A stretch of DNA of 64,000 bases from Pseudomonadota bacterium (GTDB lineage Bacteria > Pseudomonadota > Gammaproteobacteria > Burkholderiales > Sulfuriferulaceae). The DNA lies in NCBI GenBank assembly GCA_021845925.1, contig JAJZUW010000002.1:21529-85528 (forward strand), read 5' to 3'. Position 1 is the first letter of the stretch, and the number at the start of each line of letters is the position of its first letter. A model generated the notes under the pieces. That model was not told the DNA's origin. It saw nothing but the letters and a program-made list of their open reading frames with translations, and ran no database searches. Of this stretch, positions 9,701-19,755 are shown in pieces. A program made the translations under genes and the position numbers.

Positions 9701-9822
9701 GGCAGGGCAGTGGCATGCAGCAGCCGCTGGCCGTGGCTGTGGTGTCCGGCCTGGTGGTACAGCCGTTTCTGGTGCTGGTGGTGATGCCTGTGATCTATAG
9801 TATACTTGGCAGACAACGTTGA
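6796..9822 (+). CDS. RND family efflux pump permease
   Basis: A 1008-residue RND transporter with about 12 membrane helices and two large periplasmic loops. Helix 4 carries the proton-relay pair (LIIDDAIVM, Asp 399-Asp 400). The second half repeats the fold ([21 protein letters not shown], then [21 protein letters not shown]). The [10 protein letters not shown] segment at the start of the second loop recalls heavy-metal pumps of the CusA/CzcA group. The double Asp and overall size are more like hydrophobe pumps, so the substrate class is uncertain. It sits in the inner membrane and should assemble with the two preceding gene products. No regulator is adjacent. Confidence 0.92.
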   Translation: MNPAAWIQHHQRSILSLLLILALAGLVAGFRVPVSLFPAVDFPRVVLTLDAGDRPAEMMMVEVTRPVEEAVRRVPGVRSVRSTTSRGEAEVSVTFDWGHDMSMATDQLGLAVSQILPMLPSGTQMTERRMDPTVFPMLAYSLTSTTLTQAELYDLAQYQLRPLVSSVNGVQRVDVQGGQREEYQVQVDPVRLAQWGMSLQDIASAVAAANSIDAVGRLEDHDKLYLAVSDSRLHSLDDLKRLPVRTPAGALIPLSRLADVSDGVMPQWIRVNANGHPAVLLNVYQQLGSNSVGIVRETNARLAEWKRHQPPGVHLSCWYDQSELVTASASSVRDAMLAGTLLAIAVLWLFLRNARITLIALVVVPVVLAATVLVLYVAGMSFNIMTLGGMAAAVGLIIDDAIVMTEHMVRRLRGADGHQHQRILQAAGEFLRPLAGSSAATVIIFVPLAFLSGVTGAFFKALSLTMAVSLTISFAVTWLGAPVLAHLLLRGRDHGEDGRLTHQVRSVYETVMRRLIRRPQWLLLVIAPLIVLGLAGYRQVGSGFMPSMDEGGFTMDYLAAPGTSLTETNRLLLQVEQILKQDPDVAAWSRRTGAQLGGGITEANEGDFFIRLKSGQRAPIDVVMARVRDRVNRSVPGLDIELSQLMEDEIGDLTSVPQPIEIKLFGDDEAMLEAQAARVQAMLQHIPGVVDTVNGLHPAGDALEIHVDRAAAGVEGLTADDVTRMVTGYLEGSVATQLLQSPRLVGVRVRTPPGMRRHDSDLARLMLRAPDGHLVPLGRVAKVVAVSGQPQIDRENLKRMLPVTGRIAGRSMGAVMTDVRHGLASLHLPPGMYYELGGLYAQQQQAFRGLVAVFVAAVGLVFLLLLGMYERFGIVLSILAMPLLAIPAVFGGLWLTGLELNISSMMGMTMIVGIVTEAAIFYFSEFRDLPGDMGLDERLVVAGSNRMRPIVMTGLAAILTLMPLALAIGQGSGMQQPLAVAVVSGLVVQPFLVLVVMPVIYSILGRQR

Positions 9823-9848
9823 ACAGTATTGGTATGAAAGGAAACGGG

Positions 9849-10235
9849 ATGGCAAAAACCATCATCAGTACAGCAAACGCACCGGCTGCCATCGGTACGT
9901 ATTCGCAGGCAGTTCGCGCCGGCAATACGGTGTACCTGTCGGGCCAGATCGGGCTCAATCCGAAAAGCATGGAACTGGAATCCGGCGTTCCGGCCCAGAT
10001 TCACCAGGTATTCCGCAACCTGAAAGCGGTGGCTGAAGCCGCCGGTGGCACGCTGGACGACATGGTCAAGCTGAATGTTTTTCTGACGGATCTGGGCAAT
10101 TTTGCCAAGGTCAATGAAATCATGGCGCAGTATTTCAATGAACCTTATCCGGCCCGTGCGGCCGTCGGGGTGGCATCACTGCCACGCGGCGCGGATGTTG
10201 AAGCCGACGGGGTGCTGGTCACAGACGGCCATTGA
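9849..10235 (+). CDS. ridA: RidA-family 2-iminobutanoate/2-iminopropanoate deaminase
   Basis: A 128-residue YjgF/YER057c/UK114 protein. It hydrolyses reactive enamine/imine intermediates from PLP enzymes. The family signature [19 protein letters not shown] contains the substrate-binding Arg, and the early GTYSQAV and LSGQIGL motifs are intact. The start at 9849 (MAKTIIS) follows AAAGGAAACGGG. An upstream in-frame ATG at 9819 lacks a ribosome site and would overlap the RND gene. recG starts inside its stop codon. Confidence 0.93.
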   Translation: MAKTIISTANAPAAIGTYSQAVRAGNTVYLSGQIGLNPKSMELESGVPAQIHQVFRNLKAVAEAAGGTLDDMVKLNVFLTDLGNFAKVNEIMAQYFNEPYPARAAVGVASLPRGADVEADGVLVTDGH

Positions 10236-12271
10236 GCAGAACCGCCCGAGCTTCGTCGTCGGCTGCAGAAGTCGCCTTGCCGGCCAGTTTTGCCCGGCTG
10301 GGACTTGCTACGCCAGCCGATCTTCTGTTGTACTTTCCCCTGCGTTACGAAGATGACACGCATCTCACCCCGCTGGCAGATCTGGTGCCTGGCCAGTCTG
10401 TTCAGGTTCAGGGCAGGGTAATCGCCGTCCACGCGCGACCACGGCCGCGCCAGCAGTTGACTGTGACCCTGGATGACGGAACTGCCGGACTCACGCTGCG
10501 TTTTTTGCATGTCTGGCCCGGACAGGCCGGTCGCATGGCCGTGGGAACGCTGATTCGTGCCAGCGGGGAAGTGCGCGCCAGCCTGGCCGGATTCGAAATG
10601 GTGCATCCGCGCTGGCGGACGGTAACGGCGGACGAACCATTGCCAGACAGCCTGACGCCGGTATATCCGGTGGCTGCCGGCATCAGTCAGTCGCTGGTTC
10701 GCCGGCATGTCGCGCGGGTGCTGGCGACAGACCCGCTGGTCGATACCCTGCCGGAAGACCTGCTGGCAGAACTCGCGCTGGCCGGATTTGCCGACAGCGT
10801 GCGCTTTTTGCATTGTCCCTCGGCAGATGCCAGAAACGCCGAGCTCACGGACAGAAGTCATCCTGCCTGGCGCCGCATCAAGTTTGACGAATTGCTGGCC
10901 CAGCAGCTGGCGCTGCGTCAGTCGCGTCAGCAACGCAGGTTGCGTGGTGCGCCGGCGCTGGTTGGCGGAACGTTGACCCAGCGTTTGCTGGAACAGTTAC
11001 CATTTGCCCTCACCGTTGCCCAGCAACGGGTATGGGTGGAAATTCAGCGTGATCTGGCCAGTCCCTACCCGATGCATCGTTTGTTGCAGGGGGATGTTGG
11101 CAGCGGCAAGACGGTCATTGCGGCACTGGCGGCCGCCGCCAGTCTGGATGCTGGTTACCAGGCGGCATTCATGGCACCGACAGAGCTGCTGGCCGAGCAG
11201 CACTGGCGCAAATTGCAGGAATGGTTTGCTCCGCTTGGCGTGGCGGTGGGCTGGCTGGCCGGCAGTCAGGCCAGGCGCGAGCGGCAGGCAGTCATGGATG
11301 CCCTGCGGACAGGCGAGCTGATGCTGGTGGCCGGCACGCATGCATTGTTTCAGAACGAAGTGGCTTTTGCCGATCTTGGGCTGGCAGTTATCGATGAACA
11401 GCACCGTTTTGGCGTCGCCCAGCGGCTTGCCCTGCGCAACAAGGGTGGAAGCCCGCACCAGCTGATGATGAGCGCGACTCCGATTCCCCGTACCCTGGCG
11501 ATGAGTTATCATGCCGATCTTGATGTGTCGGTGATCGACGAACTGCCACCCGGACGCAGCCCGGTCAAAACCCGCCTGATTGGCGACGCACGACGCGGGC
11601 AGGTCGTCACCTGGGTTGGTGAGCAGTGCCGCGCAGGTGTGCAGGCTTACTGGGTCTGTCCGCTGATCGAAGAGTCGGAAACGCTGCAGCTCAAGACTGC
11701 CATCGAAACCCATGCCAGCCTGCAGGTGGCATTGCCTGATTGCCGGATCGGCCTGTTGCACGGCCGGATGCGTCCGGCCGACAAGGTGGCCGTGATGGCC
11801 GATTTTGCCGGAGGGCGGCTGGATCTGCTGGTGGCCACCACGGTGATCGAAGTGGGGGTCGATGTGCCGAACGCATCCCTGATGATCATCGAGCACGCCG
11901 AACGGATGGGGCTGGCACAGTTGCACCAGTTGCGTGGCCGTGTCGGTCGTGGCAGCGTGGCAAGCATCTGCGTGCTTCTGTTCTGTGAACCGCTGTCGGA
12001 ACTGGCGCGTGCGCGCCTGAAAGTGATCTGGGAGAGCAACGACGGTTTTCACATCGCGCGCGAGGATCTGCGTTTGCGTGGCCCCGGTGAACTGCTTGGC
12101 TCACGGCAATCCGGCGTTCCCTTGCTGCGGTTTGCCGACCCGGAGCAGGACATGGATCTGCTTGCGCTTGCCAGTCGGGCTGCCGAGCGCATGTTGCAGG
12201 CTTGTCCGACCAATGCGCTGGCTCATCTGGCGCGCTGGTATGGTGAACGACAGACTTATGGACAGACCTGA
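10232..12271 (+). CDS. recG: ATP-dependent DNA helicase RecG
   Basis: A 679-residue branch-migration helicase for stalled forks and Holliday junctions. An N-terminal wedge/OB domain ([10 protein letters not shown] and HPRW motifs) precedes the helicase core. Walker A is GDVGSGKTV (about residue 290), the DEQH box is [10 protein letters not shown], motif III is [13 protein letters not shown], and [19 protein letters not shown] and QLRGRVGRG follow. The best start is TTG overlapping the ridA stop; the ribosome site is poor, but no good ATG exists nearby. It is followed directly by ubiC with a TGATG overlap. Confidence 0.94.
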   Translation: MSRTARASSSAAEVALPASFARLGLATPADLLLYFPLRYEDDTHLTPLADLVPGQSVQVQGRVIAVHARPRPRQQLTVTLDDGTAGLTLRFLHVWPGQAGRMAVGTLIRASGEVRASLAGFEMVHPRWRTVTADEPLPDSLTPVYPVAAGISQSLVRRHVARVLATDPLVDTLPEDLLAELALAGFADSVRFLHCPSADARNAELTDRSHPAWRRIKFDELLAQQLALRQSRQQRRLRGAPALVGGTLTQRLLEQLPFALTVAQQRVWVEIQRDLASPYPMHRLLQGDVGSGKTVIAALAAAASLDAGYQAAFMAPTELLAEQHWRKLQEWFAPLGVAVGWLAGSQARRERQAVMDALRTGELMLVAGTHALFQNEVAFADLGLAVIDEQHRFGVAQRLALRNKGGSPHQLMMSATPIPRTLAMSYHADLDVSVIDELPPGRSPVKTRLIGDARRGQVVTWVGEQCRAGVQAYWVCPLIEESETLQLKTAIETHASLQVALPDCRIGLLHGRMRPADKVAVMADFAGGRLDLLVATTVIEVGVDVPNASLMIIEHAERMGLAQLHQLRGRVGRGSVASICVLLFCEPLSELARARLKVIWESNDGFHIAREDLRLRGPGELLGSRQSGVPLLRFADPEQDMDLLALASRAAERMLQACPTNALAHLARWYGERQTYGQT

Positions 12272-12783
12272 TGGCAAACTGGAGCAGGCGCCTGACTGGC
12301 GCATCGGCAGATACACGACGATGGCTGGTTGGTCGTCATTCACTCACCGCGCGATTGCGCCAGCGTTATGCCGGATTTGCTGTACGTGGAGTGCGTCAGT
12401 ATCGTCGGACTCCATTGCCGGATGAATGCCGGTTGCTGGGTGGACGGCGACCGGCGCTGGTGCGCGATGTCTGGCTGTGTGACGGCGATACTGCCCTGGT
12501 ATGCGCGCATAGCGTCCTGCCATGGTCTGGCTTGCGAGGCGACTGGCGCCGGCTGGCCCGGCTGGGTGCGCGACCGCTGGGCGAGGTGCTGTTTGCAGAC
12601 CGTCAGGTCCGGCGTAGTGCCATGCAGTTCTGTCGACTGCCAACCGGACATCCGCTGGCGCGGCGCGCGGCGCGCGAACAGCCGGGCGTCGGACGTCTAT
12701 GGGCGCGCCGGTCGGTTTTTGTACGCCAGGGCCGGCGCATCCTGGTTAGCGAAGTGTTTATGCCGGACATGATGACACCATGA
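12271..12783 (+). CDS. ubiC: Chorismate lyase
   Basis: A 170-residue UbiC-type protein that removes pyruvate from chorismate to give 4-hydroxybenzoate, the ring precursor of ubiquinone. Recognisable elements are the N-terminal [23 protein letters not shown] segment, the central REVxL-like [21 protein letters not shown] and RPLGEVLF, and the C-terminal [22 protein letters not shown]. Sequence conservation in this family is low, but the immediate overlap with ubiA settles the assignment. The start overlaps the recG stop by one base. Confidence 0.9.
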   Translation: MANWSRRLTGASADTRRWLVGRHSLTARLRQRYAGFAVRGVRQYRRTPLPDECRLLGGRRPALVRDVWLCDGDTALVCAHSVLPWSGLRGDWRRLARLGARPLGEVLFADRQVRRSAMQFCRLPTGHPLARRAAREQPGVGRLWARRSVFVRQGRRILVSEVFMPDMMTP

Positions 12784-13658
12784 AATTGACTGAAACGCTG
12801 CTTGCCAGGCTGGATGCCTATGAACGCCTGGTGCGTCTGGACAAGCCAATTGGCACCTTGCTGCTGCTGTGGCCGACATTCTGGGCCCTGTGGTTCGCCA
12901 GTCCCGGCTGGCACCCCGACTTGCTGGTGTTGTGGATTTTTTTTCTGGGCACTGTCCTGATGCGCTCGGCCGGATGTGCGATCAATGATTATGCCGATCG
13001 CAATTTCGATGGCCATGTCCAGCGCACTCGCAATCGACCGCTGGCAGCAGGAGAAGTGTCGCCGAAGGAAGCGCTTGCTCTCGCCGGAGTGCTTTCGTTG
13101 CTGGCATTCATGCTGATACTGCCGCTCAACCGTCTGGTGCTGGAACTCTCCCTGCCGGCATTGTTTCTGGCCGGCAGCTATCCGTATACCAAACGCTTTC
13201 TGGCCATCCCGCAAGCCTATCTCGGCATTGCATTCGGTTTTGGTATTCCAATGGCTTATGCGGCGGTGCAGAATCAGGTTCCGGTGCAGGCATGGGTCAT
13301 GCTTCTGGCCAATGTATTCTGGGCAGTGGCTTATGATACCGAGTACGCCATGGTCGACCGGGAGGATGATCTCAAGATCGGCATCCGGACCTCGGCCATC
13401 ACATTCGGTCGCCATGATGTGACAGCCATCATGGTTTGCTATGCCATGACCATTGGTTTGCTCGCCTGGTTAGGCTGGTATGCCCATCGGGGTGCATTTT
13501 TTTATGCCGGATTGTGTGTTGCGGCGGTTATTGCGGTATATCATTATGCTCTTATCCGCAATCGGGAACCCGAACGCTGTTTCAAGGCGTTTCTGCACAA
13601 CAACTGGTTGGGCGCGAGCGTTTTTGCCGGGCTGTTGCTGGATGCCATGCTGAGGTGA
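12780..13658 (+). CDS. ubiA: 4-hydroxybenzoate polyprenyltransferase
   Basis: A 292-residue integral membrane enzyme with eight or nine predicted helices. It joins 4-hydroxybenzoate to the polyprenyl chain in ubiquinone synthesis. The first Asp-rich motif is [21 protein letters not shown] and the second is [22 protein letters not shown]; both bind the prenyl diphosphate through magnesium. It overlaps ubiC by four bases, so the product of ubiC is the substrate of ubiA. Confidence 0.96.
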   Translation: MKLTETLLARLDAYERLVRLDKPIGTLLLLWPTFWALWFASPGWHPDLLVLWIFFLGTVLMRSAGCAINDYADRNFDGHVQRTRNRPLAAGEVSPKEALALAGVLSLLAFMLILPLNRLVLELSLPALFLAGSYPYTKRFLAIPQAYLGIAFGFGIPMAYAAVQNQVPVQAWVMLLANVFWAVAYDTEYAMVDREDDLKIGIRTSAITFGRHDVTAIMVCYAMTIGLLAWLGWYAHRGAFFYAGLCVAAVIAVYHYALIRNREPERCFKAFLHNNWLGASVFAGLLLDAMLR

Positions 13659-13662
13659 TGCC

Positions 13663-14121
13663 GTGATTCTCTCCCGTACCAGCCAGTACGCCGTACAGGC
13701 CATGATCTATATGGCCGCACAACCACCCAATACGCCGGTGCTCAACCGTGACGTTGCACTCAGGCTGAATGTGCCTGCACCCTATCTGGCCAAGATTCTG
13801 CAGGGGCTGGGCAAGAATGGCCTGCTGTATTCTTTCCGGGGCAGGCTGGGCGGTTTCTGTCTGCGCGAAGAAGCGTTCAGCATGTCACTGATGCAGTTGC
13901 TGCAATTGACCGAAGGCGCGGATTTCACCCAGAGCTGCCTGCTGGGGCTCAAGCGCTGCGGCGAAGACACCGCTTGTCCGGTGCATTTCAGCTGGTTACC
14001 CATCAAGGAGCAGGTCATTGACATGCTCAACAAGACCCGGCTGGATGAACTGGCAGCTGCAGTCCAGAGTGGCCGCTACCGGTTGACCGATCTGCCGGTC
14101 GGGGCTTTCCGGCCGGAATGA
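13663..14121 (+). CDS. Rrf2-family transcription regulator, probable Fe-S type
   Basis: A 152-residue Rrf2 protein. The N-terminal winged helix (residues 1-65: SQYAVQAMIYMAAQ, APYLAKILQGLGKNGLL, GRLGGFCL) is followed by a cluster-binding type segment with Cys 92, Cys 99 and Cys 105 (spacing C-x6-C-x5-C), close to that of NsrR/IscR. The start is GTG. It overlaps the SCO1 gene by four bases and lies 785 bases before ccoN. Control of the SCO1/cbb3 genes or of a nitric-oxide or iron response is plausible, but that is inference. The nature of the ligand cannot be told from sequence. Confidence 0.82.
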   Translation: MILSRTSQYAVQAMIYMAAQPPNTPVLNRDVALRLNVPAPYLAKILQGLGKNGLLYSFRGRLGGFCLREEAFSMSLMQLLQLTEGADFTQSCLLGLKRCGEDTACPVHFSWLPIKEQVIDMLNKTRLDELAAAVQSGRYRLTDLPVGAFRPE

Positions 14122-14699
14122 GACAGTTCTGTCTCGCGGTCCTGCTCCTGCTGCTGGCCGGTTGCGGACCTCGTCCCGGCCAAATCGGCCATGTCTGGGG
14201 GGAAGATGTCACCGGAGCGACTTACGGACGCCATGTCGAACTGATGGGCCTGAATGGACGGCCCTACACGCTGGCGGATGACCGTGGCAAAGTGCTGGTG
14301 CTTTTTTTTGGCTACACCCATTGCCCCGATGTGTGTCCAACCACGCTGTATGATCTGTCGCAATCCATGAAGATGCTGGGGCGCAAGGCTGCCGGTGTGC
14401 AGGTGCGCTTTGTGACTGTGGATCCGGCGCGCGACACGCCGGATGTGCTGGCGCCCTATGTCCATGCGTTCGATCCGGATTTTTCGGCCCTGTATGGAAC
14501 GCCACAACAGACTGCTTCTACGCTGTCCGCGTTTGGGGCAATCGCACGCCGTCATCCGGCCGATGCAGCGGGAAATTACGCAGTAGATCACAGCGCATTT
14601 GTGTATGTGTATGACCGGCAGGGCAGATTGCGCCTGCGGTTGCCTTTCGGCGAATCTGCTGACCGGATGGCGCATGATATCGGCTTACTATTGAGATAA
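14118..14699 (+). CDS. SCO1/SenC copper chaperone lipoprotein
   Basis: A 193-residue lipoprotein (lipobox LLAGC, Cys 16) with the thioredoxin-like SCO fold. The copper ligands are present: CPDVC (Cys 69, Cys 73) and His 158 in VDHSAFVYV. VDPARDTPDVLAPYV is the second family signature. It delivers copper to, or keeps reduced, the CuA/CuB site of terminal oxidases on the periplasmic side of the membrane. Its place just upstream of the cbb3 genes fits, although it is in the same transcription unit as the Rrf2 gene rather than ccoN. Confidence 0.92.
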   Translation: MRQFCLAVLLLLLAGCGPRPGQIGHVWGEDVTGATYGRHVELMGLNGRPYTLADDRGKVLVLFFGYTHCPDVCPTTLYDLSQSMKMLGRKAAGVQVRFVTVDPARDTPDVLAPYVHAFDPDFSALYGTPQQTASTLSAFGAIARRHPADAAGNYAVDHSAFVYVYDRQGRLRLRLPFGESADRMAHDIGLLLR

Positions 14700-14905
14700 A
14701 TATATCTTTAAGTATTGATTTTGCAGCCAAAAACATGAAAAAAATACAGGACAGGGTTGTCTTGATAAATCACGGAGTTAGCCTGCCGATGCTGGAAACA
14801 CAGGCAAACTGCGCCTCTGCAACCCTTGCGTGCGACATGTTGCCGCAGGTAGAATGCCCGCTGGTAGAATTCCCTGTTTTCAGACTACGTAGTTAGGAGG
14901 CTCAC

Positions 14906-16357
14906 GTGACCACTACAGAAATCGGTAGTAATGAGCAATACAACTTCGACATTGTCAGACGATTTTCGTTCACGGCAGTGTTGTGGGGGCTGATCGGCAT
15001 GTCGATCGGTGTTTGGATTGCTTCGGAACTGGCCTGGCCGTTCCTGAACTTTGACATCCCGTACATCACATTCAGCCGCTTCCGTCCGGCGCATACCACG
15101 ACCGTGATCTTTGGCTTTGGCGGCAGCGCACTGTTTGCCACCTCCTACTACATTGTCCAGCGAACCTGTCAGGCGCGACTGGTCAGCGATTTCCTGGCAA
15201 ACTTCACCTTCTGGGGCTGGACAGCTGCCATTGCCCTGGCGGACGTCAGCTATATGCTGGGCTATACCCAGTCGCGTGAATACGCCGAAATGGAATGGCC
15301 AATCGACATCCTGGTCGAAGTGGTCTGGGTTGCTTACATGGCTGTCTTCATCGGCACCATCATGAAACGCAAGCAACCACATATCTACGTGGCCAACTGG
15401 TTCTACCTGTCCTTCATTCTGGCAACCGCGCTTCTGCACACCTTCAACAACCTGGCCATTCCCATCAGCCTGTTCTCGATGAAATCGTACAGCCTGTTTG
15501 CCGGTACGCAAGATGCGATGACCCAATGGTGGTATGGTCACAACGCCGTCGGTTTCTTCCTGACCGCAGCATTCCTCGGCATGATGTACTACTTTGTGCC
15601 TAAGCAGGCAGGTCGCCCGATCTACTCCTATCGCCTGTCAATCGTTCACTTCTGGGCGCTGTCGTTCCTGTACATGTGGGTCGGTGCTCACCACCTGCAC
15701 TGGACAGCACTGCCTGACTGGACGTCCACCCTGGCTGCAACCTTCTCCATCATGCTGCTTCTGCCTTCCTGGGGTGGCATGATCAACGGCATCATGACCC
15801 TGTCTGGTGCCTGGGACAAGCTGCGTACCGATCCGGTGATGCGTTTCCTGATCGTTGCCCTGTCGTTCTATGGCATGTCGACCTTCGAAGGTCCGCTGAT
15901 GGCGCTGAAGGATGTCAATGCACTGTCGCACTATACTGACTGGACGGTTGGTCACGTGCACTCTGGTGCGCTTGGCTGGGTGGCCATGGTGAGCTTCGGT
16001 TCCCTGTACCACATGATCCCACGCATCTGGAATACCAAGATCTGGAGCGAGAAACTGATTGGTATCCACTTCTGGCTGGCTACCATTGGCGTGCTGCTGT
16101 ACATCACTGCCATGTGGATTTCCGGTATCACCCAGGGTCTGATGTGGCGTGCTTTCGACCAGTACGGCAACCTGCAGTACTCGTTTGTTGAATCTGTCGC
16201 TGCCATGCATCCGCTCTACATGATGCGTGCCATTGGCGGCATGTTCTACGTCAGCGGCATGCTGCTGATGGTGATCAATGTCATGATGACCATCCGGCAG
16301 GGTAACAATGCGCCAGTACAGGTCCCATCCGGGAACCTGTCGGTCGCAGGTGCCTAA
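14906..16357 (+). CDS. ccoN: cbb3-type cytochrome c oxidase subunit I
   Basis: The 483-residue catalytic subunit carries haem b and the haem b3-CuB centre, with about twelve membrane helices. Metal-ligand histidines lie in [42 protein letters not shown] and [16 protein letters not shown]. The start is GTG with a strong AGGAGG six bases upstream. The 206-base leader (14700-14905) is AT-rich at its start. I found only FNR-like half sites there (TTGAT), not a full TTGAT-N4-ATCAA box. It is first of ccoN-ccoO-ccoQ-ccoP, the high-affinity oxidase used at low oxygen. Confidence 0.97.
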   Translation: MTTTEIGSNEQYNFDIVRRFSFTAVLWGLIGMSIGVWIASELAWPFLNFDIPYITFSRFRPAHTTTVIFGFGGSALFATSYYIVQRTCQARLVSDFLANFTFWGWTAAIALADVSYMLGYTQSREYAEMEWPIDILVEVVWVAYMAVFIGTIMKRKQPHIYVANWFYLSFILATALLHTFNNLAIPISLFSMKSYSLFAGTQDAMTQWWYGHNAVGFFLTAAFLGMMYYFVPKQAGRPIYSYRLSIVHFWALSFLYMWVGAHHLHWTALPDWTSTLAATFSIMLLLPSWGGMINGIMTLSGAWDKLRTDPVMRFLIVALSFYGMSTFEGPLMALKDVNALSHYTDWTVGHVHSGALGWVAMVSFGSLYHMIPRIWNTKIWSEKLIGIHFWLATIGVLLYITAMWISGITQGLMWRAFDQYGNLQYSFVESVAAMHPLYMMRAIGGMFYVSGMLLMVINVMMTIRQGNNAPVQVPSGNLSVAGA

Positions 16358-16375
16358 TCAGGGAGAAAACAAGAA

Positions 16376-17113
16376 ATGTTCAAGCATGAGTGGTTGGAAA
16401 CCAATATCGGTCTGCTGACAATTTTGACCATGCTCGCCATCAGTATCGGCGGGCTGGTTGAAATCGCACCACTGTTCTTTATCAAGAATACAGTGGAAAA
16501 GGTGGATGGCGTGCGTCCTTACACCCCGCTGGAATTGCGTGGTCGCGATATTTATCAGCGCGAAGGCTGCTATCTGTGCCATTCGCAGATGATTCGTCCG
16601 TTCCGTGATGAAGCCCTGCGCTACGGTCATTATTCCCTGGCTGCAGAATCGCAGTACGATCACCCGTTCCAGTGGGGATCGAAGCGTACAGGTCCTGATC
16701 TGGCACGCGTCGGCAAGAAGTATTCCAACGAATGGATGGTGGCCCACCTGGTCAGCCCACGTTCGCTGGTGCCCGAGTCGGTGATGCCGAATTTCCCGTG
16801 GTTGCTGACCACACAGCTGGATTATTCGGACATTGAAGACCGGATGCGTGCTTTGCGCATTGCTGGTGTTCCCTACTCCCTCACCAAGGCAGAATATGAT
16901 GCCAACGTGAAGAAGTTCGGCAAGCAGACCGCCGACATGCTCGATATCAACAAGGCTCGTCAGAATCTGATCAAGCAGGCTGAAGACAACGACTATGACG
17001 GAGATCCGAGCAATATCTCCGAAATGGATGCTCTGGTTGCCTACCTGCAGGTACTCGGCACCATGGTTGATTTCAGCAAGTATGACGACGACGAGTTCGT
17101 CAAGTATCGTTGA
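16376..17113 (+). CDS. ccoO: cbb3-type cytochrome c oxidase subunit II (monohaem)
   Basis: A 245-residue membrane-anchored c-type cytochrome. One N-terminal helix (about 12-36) is followed by the haem-binding motif Cys 65-x-x-Cys 68-His 69 in [10 protein letters not shown], then [22 protein letters not shown] and the axial Met region [11 protein letters not shown]. The C-terminus (residues 185-245) is acidic. It passes electrons from CcoP to CcoN. It lies 18 bases after ccoN and 16 before ccoQ. Confidence 0.96.
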   Translation: MFKHEWLETNIGLLTILTMLAISIGGLVEIAPLFFIKNTVEKVDGVRPYTPLELRGRDIYQREGCYLCHSQMIRPFRDEALRYGHYSLAAESQYDHPFQWGSKRTGPDLARVGKKYSNEWMVAHLVSPRSLVPESVMPNFPWLLTTQLDYSDIEDRMRALRIAGVPYSLTKAEYDANVKKFGKQTADMLDINKARQNLIKQAEDNDYDGDPSNISEMDALVAYLQVLGTMVDFSKYDDDEFVKYR

Positions 17114-17129
17114 ACGGAACTTCGCAGAA

Positions 17130-17321
17130 ATGGGATGGATTTACTGGTTCTCCTCGTACGAACACACCAAGCCTCTGGCGCTGGTCATCCTGTTCGTCAC
17201 TTTTGTCGGCATTGTTCTGTATGTGTACGGAAACAAGAAGCGTGGACAGAAACTGGAGAGTTACAAGAACATCCCTTTTCTGGATGATGACGAAACCAAC
17301 ATGAGGGAAGACAAGAAATGA
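17130..17321 (+). CDS. ccoQ: cbb3-type oxidase small subunit IV
   Basis: A 63-residue protein with one membrane helix (about residues 16-34, LALVILFVTFVGIVLYVYG), then a basic and acidic tail. Size and position between ccoO and ccoP are typical of CcoQ, which helps stabilise the oxidase. The frame is open upstream into ccoO; the ATG at 17130 with GGAAC upstream gives the family length. Its stop overlaps the ccoP start by four bases. Confidence 0.92.
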   Translation: MGWIYWFSSYEHTKPLALVILFVTFVGIVLYVYGNKKRGQKLESYKNIPFLDDDETNMREDKK

Positions 17322-18238
17322 GTGCGAGCAAACAGCAGGCTCACGTGCCGCAAACGACCGGTCACGTGTGGGACGGGGATCTGCAGGAATACAATAACCC
17401 CTTGCCCAACTGGTGGCTGATGGCGTTTTATGCTTCAGTCGTTTTCGCCGTGATCTATTGGTTCATGTACCCGGCATGGCCGATTGCCGGAACGTTCACC
17501 ACCGGATTCAAGACCATCACCTATGTGAATAACAAGGGTGTGGAAAAGACGGTTCACTGGAACACCCGCGCGCTTCTGCTGCAGGAAACCAACGAAGCCG
17601 TCAAAGCGCAAAAGCCGTATTTCGACAAGCTGTCCAGCATGTCGTTCGAGCAGATTGCCAAAGACCCGGAAATGAACAGTTTCGTGCTGTCGGCTGGTAA
17701 GGAACTGTTTTCTGACAACTGTGCGCCCTGTCACCAGCAGGGTGGTGCCGGCAAGGTTGGTTTTGCACCGAACCTGACCGACGACGACTGGCTCTACGGC
17801 GGTCATTTCAGCGAAATCAACCACACCATCACTTATGGTCGCCATGGTTACATGCCACCATTTGCCGGTGTGTTGACCGACCAGCAGATGACCGAACTGG
17901 CCGACTACATTCTGAGCTTTGAAAAATATCCGGTGAATCCGGCCAGCGCAGAAGCCGGCAACCAGTTGTTCCATTCTGAAACCGCTGCCTGCTATTATTG
18001 CCATGGTGCGGATGCCAAGGGTCGCAAGGTGATCGGTTCGGCCAACCTGACCGACAGCATCTGGTTGTGGGCCAACGTACCCGCAGCCAAGACCATCGCG
18101 GACAAGGAAGCTGCCATCAAGACAGTCATCACTGGCGGTCTCAACCGCGGTGTGATGCCAACCTGGCAGGGTCGTCTGTCCACAGACCAGATCAAGCTGC
18201 TGACCGTGTATGTTCATGATCTGGGCGGTGGCCAATAA
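17318..18238 (+). CDS. ccoP: cbb3-type cytochrome c oxidase subunit III (dihaem)
   Basis: A 306-residue membrane-bound dihaem cytochrome. The N-terminus starts with HVWDGDLQEYNNPLPNWW, the CcoP signature before the membrane helix (about 33-52). Haem motifs are Cys 135-x-x-Cys 138-His 139 (CAPCHQQ) and Cys 225-x-x-Cys 228-His 229 (CYYCHGAD). It receives electrons from soluble cytochromes and hands them to CcoO. It is last in ccoNOQP and followed by a strong terminator. Confidence 0.97.
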   Translation: MSASKQQAHVPQTTGHVWDGDLQEYNNPLPNWWLMAFYASVVFAVIYWFMYPAWPIAGTFTTGFKTITYVNNKGVEKTVHWNTRALLLQETNEAVKAQKPYFDKLSSMSFEQIAKDPEMNSFVLSAGKELFSDNCAPCHQQGGAGKVGFAPNLTDDDWLYGGHFSEINHTITYGRHGYMPPFAGVLTDQQMTELADYILSFEKYPVNPASAEAGNQLFHSETAACYYCHGADAKGRKVIGSANLTDSIWLWANVPAAKTIADKEAAIKTVITGGLNRGVMPTWQGRLSTDQIKLLTVYVHDLGGGQ

Positions 18239-18280
18239 GTAATCGCGTACACCGGAACATCTGTTCGGTCGTATGATTCA

Positions 18281-18308
18281 GCCCCCGCCCGTGCGGGGGC
18301 TTTTGTTT
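18281..18308 (+). terminator. Rho-independent terminator after ccoP
   Basis: GCCCCCGC and GCGGGGGC form an 8-bp GC stem around CCGT, followed by TTTTGTTT. It separates the structural oxidase genes from the assembly genes, whose first ribosome site begins immediately after the T-run. Confidence 0.9.
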
Positions 18309-18318
18309 GGAGAATGCC

Positions 18319-19755
18319 ATGGAAGCGAATGCAGAAGAACCGATGCACCTGTATGAAAAACGCATCCCCATTGTTCCACGTTGGGTACGTGGCAAGTTCC
18401 GCAATTTCAAAAGCGCTGTGCTTGTGCTTGCCTATGCAATCTATTTCGTACTGCCATGGGTTCCCTGGCACCGGTTGTCCGGCATCAATCAGGCTGTTGC
18501 CTTTGACATGGTCGGACGACGGTTTTTCATTTTCGGCTTGACGGTATATCCGCAAAACGTGTTTTGGTTGGCCTGGTTGCTGTTCATTGCCGCGGTCTTC
18601 CTGTTTTTCATGACAACCCTGTTGGGAAGGGCGTTCTGCGGATATTTCTGTTTCCAGACCTTGTGGACCGATTTTTTCATGATCATCGAGCGGATGGTAC
18701 AGGGCGACCGGCCAGCACGTCTCAAGCTGTTGAAACAGCCCTGGAATGGGGAAAAGCTGCTCAAGATTGGTACGACCCACACATTGTTTCTGCTGACGTC
18801 GTTCTGGACGGCAATGACCTTCGTGCTGTATTTCGGCTATGCGCCACAGATCCTGCATGATTTCGTCACCGGAAACGGTGCGCAGGCTGCCTATGTGGCC
18901 GTCATCATCCTCACCTTGTCTACCTATATCGCCGCTGCATTCATGCGTGAACAGATCTGCCAGTTTGTTTGTCCGTATGGCCGCTTTCAGAGCGTGATGT
19001 ATGAACCGGAAACGCTGGTCGTGACCTACGAGTACCGCCGAGGCGAGGGCGAGAAGGGTCGTGCTGGCATGAAGGGCGATCTCAAGACGCGCGAGGCGCG
19101 CCAGGCGGCTGGTCATGGCGATTGCATTGATTGCGGGATTTGCGTCCAGGTCTGTCCGGTTGGCATCGATATCCGTGATGGCCTGCAATATCGTTGCATT
19201 TCGTGCGGCTTGTGCATCGATGCCTGCAACGGTGTGATGGGGTCTGTCGGCTTTCCGAAAGGGTTGATCCGGTATGATTCGGAAATCAACATGAAAAAGG
19301 ATGTGCCAGACAATCCTCACCTGAACTGGAACCGGCTCAAGGTGTACGGTTATCTGGTTGCGCTGGTGGTGATGACGTCCATGCTGGCAGTCAGTATCAT
19401 GCATCGCACGGATTTCGAGTACAGCGTGCAGCAGGTGCGACAGCCTCTGTTTGTCGTATTGTCGAGCGGCAAGATTCGCAACCGGTACGAAATTCATCTC
19501 ACCAATGATTCCGATCGCGATCAGTCGTTCCACATCAGTACGGAAGATATTCCGCCGGGCTCGCTGGATATGGGGCTGATGCAGAATGCAGTCGTGCACC
19601 CGGGAAAAAGCGTCATCGTGGAAGCGAGTGTCGAAATGGACCCGGAAGAAGCCAGACAGCACAAATCGTTCGAATTCGTGATCCAGTCGCAAGACATCGA
19701 AAAGGACCACGCCGAAGTGAAGGTCAGTTTTTTTAGCGAGAATAGCCAGATATGA
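18319..19755 (+). CDS. ccoG: Cytochrome oxidase assembly iron-sulfur protein CcoG
   Basis: A 478-residue membrane protein of the FixG/RdxA family. Several helices (e.g. AVLVLAYAIYFVLPW, FWLAWLLFIAAVFLFFMT) precede a double-cluster ferredoxin region (CIDCGICVQVCPVGIDI and CISCGLCIDACNGVM). A periplasmic Ig-like C-terminus follows a last helix. Members act in copper reduction for the cbb3 CuB site. The ATG at 18319 is preceded by GGAG; a TTG at 18307 is also in frame but overlaps the terminator T-run. It overlaps the next gene by four bases. Confidence 0.94.
   Translation: MEANAEEPMHLYEKRIPIVPRWVRGKFRNFKSAVLVLAYAIYFVLPWVPWHRLSGINQAVAFDMVGRRFFIFGLTVYPQNVFWLAWLLFIAAVFLFFMTTLLGRAFCGYFCFQTLWTDFFMIIERMVQGDRPARLKLLKQPWNGEKLLKIGTTHTLFLLTSFWTAMTFVLYFGYAPQILHDFVTGNGAQAAYVAVIILTLSTYIAAAFMREQICQFVCPYGRFQSVMYEPETLVVTYEYRRGEGEKGRAGMKGDLKTREARQAAGHGDCIDCGICVQVCPVGIDIRDGLQYRCISCGLCIDACNGVMGSVGFPKGLIRYDSEINMKKDVPDNPHLNWNRLKVYGYLVALVVMTSMLAVSIMHRTDFEYSVQQVRQPLFVVLSSGKIRNRYEIHLTNDSDRDQSFHISTEDIPPGSLDMGLMQNAVVHPGKSVIVEASVEMDPEEARQHKSFEFVIQSQDIEKDHAEVKVSFFSENSQI

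Noticed and set aside
14755..14780. FNR/ANR box before ccoN
   Set aside because: TTGAT occurs twice, but the second half ATCAA at four bases spacing is absent; the nearest inverted match is spaced by two bases only.
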